DNA from: Arthrobacter sp. Y81
GTDB lineage: Bacteria; Actinomycetota; Actinomycetes; Actinomycetales; Micrococcaceae
Direction: 5' to 3'
Assembly: GCF_002929335.1 (NCBI RefSeq)
Contig: NZ_PJIL01000002.1
Location: 1 to 64,000, forward strand
Length of the DNA stretch: 64,000 nt
Part shown: positions 59,720 to 64,000 of the stretch, piece after piece
Layout of the letters: each line of letters begins with the position of its first letter
Position numbering within the stretch: the first letter of the stretch is position 1
Notes under the pieces: generated by a model
Seen by the model: the letters and a program-made list of their open reading frames with translations, nothing else
What the model was told of the DNA's origin: nothing
Databases searched by the model: none
Program-made: the position numbers and the translations under genes

Positions 59720-60241
59720 ATGAGCAACCCAGCCGTGGAACCCGATGCCCCAGGGGCCACCGAAAACAGCGTCGACGCGGCCCTGCGAACCGTGGAACAT
59801 CAGATCAGCCTGTTCTGGCGCCGTGGCCGCGCCCTGTCCCAGCAACTGTCGCGGGAAGTGCACCCGGACATGGAACCGGCAGCGTACGGCCTCCTCACGG
59901 TCATCCGCCGGGAAGGTCCCATCAGGCTCACGGAACTGGCATCATGCATCGGCGTCGGCAAGCCGTCTGTCAGCCGGCAGATTGCCTTCCTCGAAAGCAT
60001 CGGCCTGGTGTCCAAGGAGGCCGATCCCCTCGACGGCCGGGCCCAGACCATCCAGCTGACCCCCAAGGGCGAGGAGAAGATGCACCAGGTCCAGGACGCA
60101 CGGCGGGAAGTTTTCCGTGAGCGGCTGGGCGAATGGCCGGTCGAAGAACTTCAGACCCTTGCCACATACATGGCGAAGCTCAACGCGACGTATGAGCGCG
60201 ACGGCTTCCCGAAGGACGAAGCCAACCGGCCCGGAACTTAA
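59720..60241 (+). CDS. MarR family transcriptional regulator
   Basis: A 173-residue winged-helix regulator: AYGLLTVIRREGPIRLTELASCIGVGKPSVSRQIAFLE and DPLDGRAQTIQLTPKGEE (wing). ATG 59720 sits seven bases after a possible -10 (TAGAAT, 59707-59712), suggesting a leaderless message; ATG 59711 overlaps that -10. Its target is not obvious from neighbours. Confidence 0.85.
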   Translation: MSNPAVEPDAPGATENSVDAALRTVEHQISLFWRRGRALSQQLSREVHPDMEPAAYGLLTVIRREGPIRLTELASCIGVGKPSVSRQIAFLESIGLVSKEADPLDGRAQTIQLTPKGEEKMHQVQDARREVFRERLGEWPVEELQTLATYMAKLNATYERDGFPKDEANRPGT

Positions 60242-60256
60242 CCCTGGTTTGAACGC

Positions 60257-60289
60257 CGAAGGGCCTCCGGCTTAGCCGGAGGCCCTTCG
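60257..60289. terminator. Bidirectional terminator between MarR and clgR genes
   Basis: A perfect 15-bp stem (60257-60271 with 60275-60289) with a TTA loop, between convergent genes. Tail TGTGAGTCT is moderately T-rich. Confidence 0.8.
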
Positions 60290-60325
60290 TGTGAGTCTGG
60301 TATGACTGAGTATGAACGACGCAGG

Positions 60326-60685
60326 TCAGCGGGCGCCCGAGAGCAGTCCCTTGGCCAGTTCGTCTGACAGTTCAGTGTTGAGTTCGCGGTCAAGGTCGCG
60401 GCCATAACGCTGCGAGAATTCCTGCGGAACGGTGTCCGGAACAGCAACGCCCTCAGCGACGGCAACGCGGTCGCTGACTTCGCGGAGCATGCTGGACAGC
60501 GGGACGTCCAGGGCCGAGCAGATCGAAGACAGCAGCTCCGAAGAGGCTTCCTTCTGGCCGCGCTCCACTTCACTGAGGTAACCCAGGGAAACCCGGGCAC
60601 TGTGTGAAACTTCGCGGAGGGTTCGGCCCTGACGCTGGCGAACGTCGCGCAGAACATCACCGATTTCGTGACGAAGTACAACCAT
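60326..60685 (-). CDS. clgR: ClgR-type XRE regulator of protease genes
   Basis: A 119-residue Cro/C1-type regulator: [20 protein letters not shown], then the helix-turn-helix [28 protein letters not shown], and [18 protein letters not shown]. This is the ClgR pattern, which activates clp protease genes and recX in relatives. ATG 60685 follows AAGGAG by six bases and matches the family start; a longer frame from 60778 adds 31 atypical residues. It lies downstream of the ftsK-pgsA-cinA genes, as in mycobacteria. Confidence 0.88.
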   Translation of the reverse strand: MVVLRHEIGDVLRDVRQRQGRTLREVSHSARVSLGYLSEVERGQKEASSELLSSICSALDVPLSSMLREVSDRVAVAEGVAVPDTVPQEFSQRYGRDLDRELNTELSDELAKGLLSGAR

Positions 60686-60798
60686 CTTGCGCTCCTTCTG
60701 TTCGCTCTTTGCCTGATCGGCGAGGCCCACATCCTTCCAGCGGACAACGCCGTTCACGGATACGGGCTGCTTTACCATCTGTATCGCCTTGCTCCCTC

Positions 60799-60828
60799 GT
60801 TCGTCAGGCCCGCCTTCATCAGACGAAC
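60799..60828. promoter_or_regulatory. Inverted repeat upstream of clgR
   Basis: GTTCGTC and GACGAAC arms (60799-60805 and 60822-60828) are separated by 16 bases, in the AT-rich cinA-clgR spacer (60686-60918). It could be an operator, for instance for ClgR itself, whose sites contain inverted CG-rich half-sites, but the match is not close. Confidence 0.35.
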
Positions 60829-60918
60829 CATAATTATTTACTCATCCTAGGCGCCTCCGCGATTCGGAAGCGACACAATGTAACAACTATTAGGAATCAA
60901 ATTTTGTTCCCGGCAACT

Positions 60919-61413
60919 TTACGCCTGGTAAGCCTCAGAAGATAGCGCCTCAAGCAGCCGCTCTAATGCAGCCGCGCAGGCCTGTCCGCGGATGTCGGCG
61001 CGGTTCCCCTCGAAAACGTAACCGAACGACGTCGTGCCCTCCGCGGTGGCGATGCCGACGAAGACTGTTCCCACGGCTTTCCCGCCGTGCGGTTCCGGAC
61101 CGGCGACGCCGGTTGTCGACACGCCGACGTCCGCGCCGCAGATCCTTCGGGCTCCGGCTGCCATCGCTTCTGCAACGGCTCCCTCGACGGATCCGACGGC
61201 GTCGAGCAGCTCTTGGGGCACGCCCAGGACGTCTGCCTTGACTGCGTTCTGGTAGGACACCACTCCGCCCTGGAGCATGCCCGAGGCGCCGGGTGTGTCA
61301 GCGAGGACCGCCGTCACCATGCCCGCTGTCAGCGATTCGGCGGTGGCGACTGTCAGTCCCCGCGCGATGGCGCCGGTAACTGCCTGTTCGGCGATGCGGT
61401 GCAGATTGCTCAC
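60919..61413 (-). CDS. CinA family protein (nicotinamide-nucleotide amidase domain)
   Basis: A 164-residue protein with only the C-terminal CinA/PncC domain: TVATAESLTAGMVTAVLADTPGASGMLQGGVVSYQNAVK, VGVSTTGVAGPEPHGGKAVGTVFVGIA. Likely deamidates NMN for NAD recycling. GTG 61413 overlaps the pgsA stop (GTGA). The N-terminal domain of full-length CinA is absent, as is common in this gene order. Confidence 0.9.
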   Translation of the reverse strand: MSNLHRIAEQAVTGAIARGLTVATAESLTAGMVTAVLADTPGASGMLQGGVVSYQNAVKADVLGVPQELLDAVGSVEGAVAEAMAAGARRICGADVGVSTTGVAGPEPHGGKAVGTVFVGIATAEGTTSFGYVFEGNRADIRGQACAAALERLLEALSSEAYQA

Positions 61414-62051
61414 GGCATTTCTCCTTGAACGCGCTGGCTGGCGGCACGACGTCCGCTTGCCCGCAGCTTGAGTGCTTCGACAACATACTGGACTCCGGTC
61501 CAGACGGTGATGGCCACGGCCGCGAGCATCACCAGGAAGGCGACCACACCGAGCCACGGCGCCAGCGATGCGAGCGGAATCACATACAGCAGGATCGCAA
61601 CGGTCTGCACAACGGTCTTCAGCTTGCCGCCGCGCGACGCCGGGATGACGCCATAGCGGATGACAAAGAACCGGAGCGCCGTGATGCCCCATTCGCGGAC
61701 CAGGATCAGGATGGTGATCCACCAGGGCAGCTCGCCCAGGACGGACAGCATCACCAGTGCGGAGCCCGTCAGCAGTTTGTCCGCGATGGGATCGGCAATC
61801 TTGCCGAAGTTGGTGATGAGTCCCCTGCTGCGGGCGATGTCGCCGTCGAGCTTGTCGGTGTAGATGGCGACGGCAAACGTCAGGGCAGCGGCCCAGCGCC
61901 AGCCGCCGTTCTGGCTATCGAGCCCCGGGGCGTCCGCCACGAGGAACCAGACGAAGAACGGCACCAGGGCAATCCGCAGCATCGTCAGGATGTTCGGAAG
62001 GTTCCAGATCCCGGAGGCGGAGCCTGAGCTGTTGGCTTCAGTGCTAGTCAC
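61410..62051 (-). CDS. pgsA: CDP-diacylglycerol--glycerol-3-phosphate 3-phosphatidyltransferase
   Basis: An integral membrane CDP-alcohol phosphotransferase of 213 residues. The catalytic motif spans TDKLDGDIARSRG...GKIADPIADKLL (D-x2-D-G-x2-A-R...G-x3-D-x3-D). Four to six hydrophobic segments are visible. Makes phosphatidylglycerol phosphate; in actinobacteria paralogues can serve other lipids, so substrate is probable rather than certain. Confidence 0.9.
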   Translation of the reverse strand: MTSTEANSSGSASGIWNLPNILTMLRIALVPFFVWFLVADAPGLDSQNGGWRWAAALTFAVAIYTDKLDGDIARSRGLITNFGKIADPIADKLLTGSALVMLSVLGELPWWITILILVREWGITALRFFVIRYGVIPASRGGKLKTVVQTVAILLYVIPLASLAPWLGVVAFLVMLAAVAITVWTGVQYVVEALKLRASGRRAASQRVQGEMP

Positions 62052-62060
62052 TCTCCTAGG

Positions 62061-64000
62061 CTACCGTCCGGTGAGCGACCAGGCGTCCTCGGAGCCGTCC
62101 TCGTCGTCACCGGAGTTGCCGTCGGCACCGTCGTAGTATTCGACTTTCTGGGTGCGGTTGTCCAGGTCCGCCGCCACGAGGTCCTCGGCATAGCCGCCCT
62201 GGGCGATGTTCGCATTGGCGTTGTCGCTCAGCGCCGCGGTCTGGGAATCCGGCGCGGCCGGGGCGTCCTGGCCCTTCATGGCTGCGAGGACCGCGGCGAG
62301 GTCATCGGGCTTCACCAGGACGTCGCGGGCCTTGGAACCCTCCGAAGGCCCCACCACTCCCCTGGATTCGAGCAGGTCCATGAGCCGGCCCGCCTTCGCG
62401 AAGCCGACGCGAAGCTTGCGCTGCAGCATGGAGGTTGAGCCGAACTGGGTGGTCACCACGAGCTCGGTGGCCTGCAGCAGGACCTCGAGGTCATCCCCGA
62501 TGTCGTCGTCGATCTGCTTCTTCTGCGCCTCAGGGGCGACGTCGTCGCGGTAGTCGACCTTGAGCTGTCCCTTGACGTGCTCAACGACCTTGTGGATTTC
62601 CGATTCAGTGACCCAGGCGCCCTGCACGCGCATGGCCTTGGACGCGCCCATGGGCAGGAAGAGCGCGTCACCCTGGCCGATGAGCTTTTCCGCTCCGGGC
62701 TGGTCCAGGACCACGCGGGAGTCGGTCACGGAGGAGGTCGCAAACGCCATGCGGGACGGCACGTTGGCCTTGATCAGGCCGGTGACGACGTCCACCGAGG
62801 GCCGCTGGGTGGCGAGCACCAGGTGGATACCGGCGGCACGCGCCAGCTGGGTGATCCTGACGATGGAATCCTCGACGTCGCGCGGGGCCACCATCATGAG
62901 GTCCGCGAGCTCGTCCACGATCACCAGCAGGTACGGGTAGGGGCGGATGACGCGCTTGGAGTCGACCGGCGGGTGGACCTTTCCGGCCCGGACAGCCTTG
63001 TTGAAGTCATCAATGTGCTTGAACCCGTAGTTGGCGAGGTCGTCGTAGCGGGCGTCCATCTCGCGCACCACCCACTGCAGCGCCTCCGCTGCCTTCTTCG
63101 GGTTGGTGATGATGGGCGTGATCAGGTGCGGCACACCTTCGTACGCCGTGAGTTCCACGCGCTTGGGGTCCACCATCACCATGCGGACCTCGTCCGGGGT
63201 GGCACGCATCAGGATGGACGTGATCATCGAGTTCACGAACGACGACTTACCGGCACCGGTGGCACCGGCCACGAGCAGGTGGGGCATCTTGGCGAGGTTC
63301 GCGACCACATAGCCGCCCTCGACGTCCTTGCCGACACCCATCACCATGGGGTGGTCGGTGCGTCGGGCGTTCTGGCTGCGGAGCACATCGCCGAGCGAGA
63401 CCGTCTCGCGGTCCGTGTTGGGGATCTCGATGCCGATGGCGGACTTGCCAGGAATCGGGCTCAGGATGCGGACGTCGCTCGAGGCAACGGCGTAGGAGAT
63501 GTTCTTGGAGAGCGCCGTGACCCGTTCCACCTTGGTGCCCGCGGACAGTTCGATTTCGTACCGCGTGACTGTGGGCCCGCGGCTGAAGCCGGTGACCTGC
63601 GCGTCGACGTTGAACTGGTTCAGCGTGTCCGTCAGGGAGGCCACGATGGCGTCGTTGGCCTCGGTGCGCTCCTTGGGGATTGAACCGGGTGCCAGGACGT
63701 CCGAGGACGGCAGGGTGTAGGTGACGTCGCCGGCGAGCGACAGCTGCTCCGTGCGCTGCGGGATAGGCGTGGGCAGTGGCGGCGGGGCGACGGGGCGTGA
63801 AGGCACCTGCGCGGCCGCGGCGGCCGCCCCTGCTGCTACAGCTCCTGCTGCGGCGGGGGCAACGGGGTTCAGGGAACCGGCGGCGACCATTCCCGGGGTG
63901 ACGAGCGGAATGGCCTCTGTGGCGTTCTCACCGTTGAATTCCGGGCCCTTGGTGCCCAGGCCCTGGGCTGCCTTGATCTTTTCGACGGCGATCTCGGCCT
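62061..64000 (-). CDS. ftsK: DNA translocase FtsK, 3' part (5' end beyond the window)
   Basis: The C-terminal 645 residues of FtsK. A linker rich in Ala/Pro leads to the motor domain: Walker [18 protein letters not shown], Walker [12 protein letters not shown], and [20 protein letters not shown]. The gamma winged helix ([20 protein letters not shown]) is followed by an acidic tail. The frame stays open to base 64000, so the N-terminal membrane domain lies outside. FtsK clears the terminus during division. Confidence 0.96.
   Translation of the reverse strand, partial: AEIAVEKIKAAQGLGTKGPEFNGENATEAIPLVTPGMVAAGSLNPVAPAAAGAVAAGAAAAAAQVPSRPVAPPPLPTPIPQRTEQLSLAGDVTYTLPSSDVLAPGSIPKERTEANDAIVASLTDTLNQFNVDAQVTGFSRGPTVTRYEIELSAGTKVERVTALSKNISYAVASSDVRILSPIPGKSAIGIEIPNTDRETVSLGDVLRSQNARRTDHPMVMGVGKDVEGGYVVANLAKMPHLLVAGATGAGKSSFVNSMITSILMRATPDEVRMVMVDPKRVELTAYEGVPHLITPIITNPKKAAEALQWVVREMDARYDDLANYGFKHIDDFNKAVRAGKVHPPVDSKRVIRPYPYLLVIVDELADLMMVAPRDVEDSIVRITQLARAAGIHLVLATQRPSVDVVTGLIKANVPSRMAFATSSVTDSRVVLDQPGAEKLIGQGDALFLPMGASKAMRVQGAWVTESEIHKVVEHVKGQLKVDYRDDVAPEAQKKQIDDDIGDDLEVLLQATELVVTTQFGSTSMLQRKLRVGFAKAGRLMDLLESRGVVGPSEGSKARDVLVKPDDLAAVLAAMKGQDAPAAPDSQTAALSDNANANIAQGGYAEDLVAADLDNRTQKVEYYDGADGNSGDDEDGSEDAWSLTGR

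Overview
The window looks like chromosomal DNA of a high-GC actinobacterium of the Micrococcaceae, most likely Arthrobacter or Pseudarthrobacter. This rests on gene order and protein character: argCJBDFRGH, then tyrS beside an rRNA operon leader; recA-recX-miaB-miaA-dapF; ftsK-pgsA-cinA-clgR; lexA divergent from a LysM protein; and a mycothiol-type maleylpyruvate isomerase fold protein. Most of it is conserved core genome. I see no prophage, insertion sequence, CRISPR array or tRNA.

Layout, left to right. 1-390: the leader and promoter of an rRNA operon reading leftwards out of the window, then the tyrS terminator. 395-4816: tyrS, a HelD-type RNA polymerase recycling ATPase and apt. 4900-7722: an alkylation-repair group (Mpg-type glycosylase, an Ada-AlkA fusion, Ogt). 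7745-9053: an MDMPI-fold protein and a pyridoxamine-phosphate oxidase broken by a one-base frameshift. 9092-9195: a REP-like palindromic repeat. 9202-17932: a complete arginine operon on the minus strand, with 1 to 4 base stop/start overlaps and an ARG-box-like site before argC. 18100-20301: a fatty acid desaturase and a quinone oxidoreductase.

20416-26528 is the most distinctive accessory locus: a 1325-residue Pls/PosA-like single-module synthetase (adenylation, carrier, then membrane segments alternating with three left-handed beta-helix domains), an M1 aminopeptidase and a phosphopantetheinyl transferase. Together they look like the maker, the breaker and the activator of an amino-acid homopolymer or related product. 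26576-30183 is pheST. 30478-36183 holds small proteins, pyroglutamyl peptidase, a LexA-controlled radical SAM gene with an apparently leaderless start, a deletion remnant joining metN to metQ, a Nudix hydrolase and an MFS exporter. 36245-41509 holds a CDF transporter, a GlsB-type membrane protein, an RNA methyltransferase and the infC-rpmI-rplT operon (infC with an ATT start), then a DUF1844 protein. 41590-47508 holds an MFS protein, SseB and hisCBH-(small membrane protein)-priA. 47651-53990 holds the SOS pair (LysM cell-division protein and lexA), DinG, HflX and an RsmC-like methyltransferase. 53971-64000 holds dapF, miaA, miaB, recX, recA, DUF3046, MarR, clgR, cinA, pgsA and the 3' part of ftsK, which runs off the right edge.

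Themes. The SOS regulon appears three times (lexA/LysM, recA, radical SAM gene), each with a recognisable LexA box. Gene decay appears twice (pyridoxamine-phosphate oxidase frameshift; metN/metQ deletion). Several candidate upstream peptides and leader structures (ogt, pheS, infC) deserve checking. All calls come from reading the sequence by eye; no database search was run.
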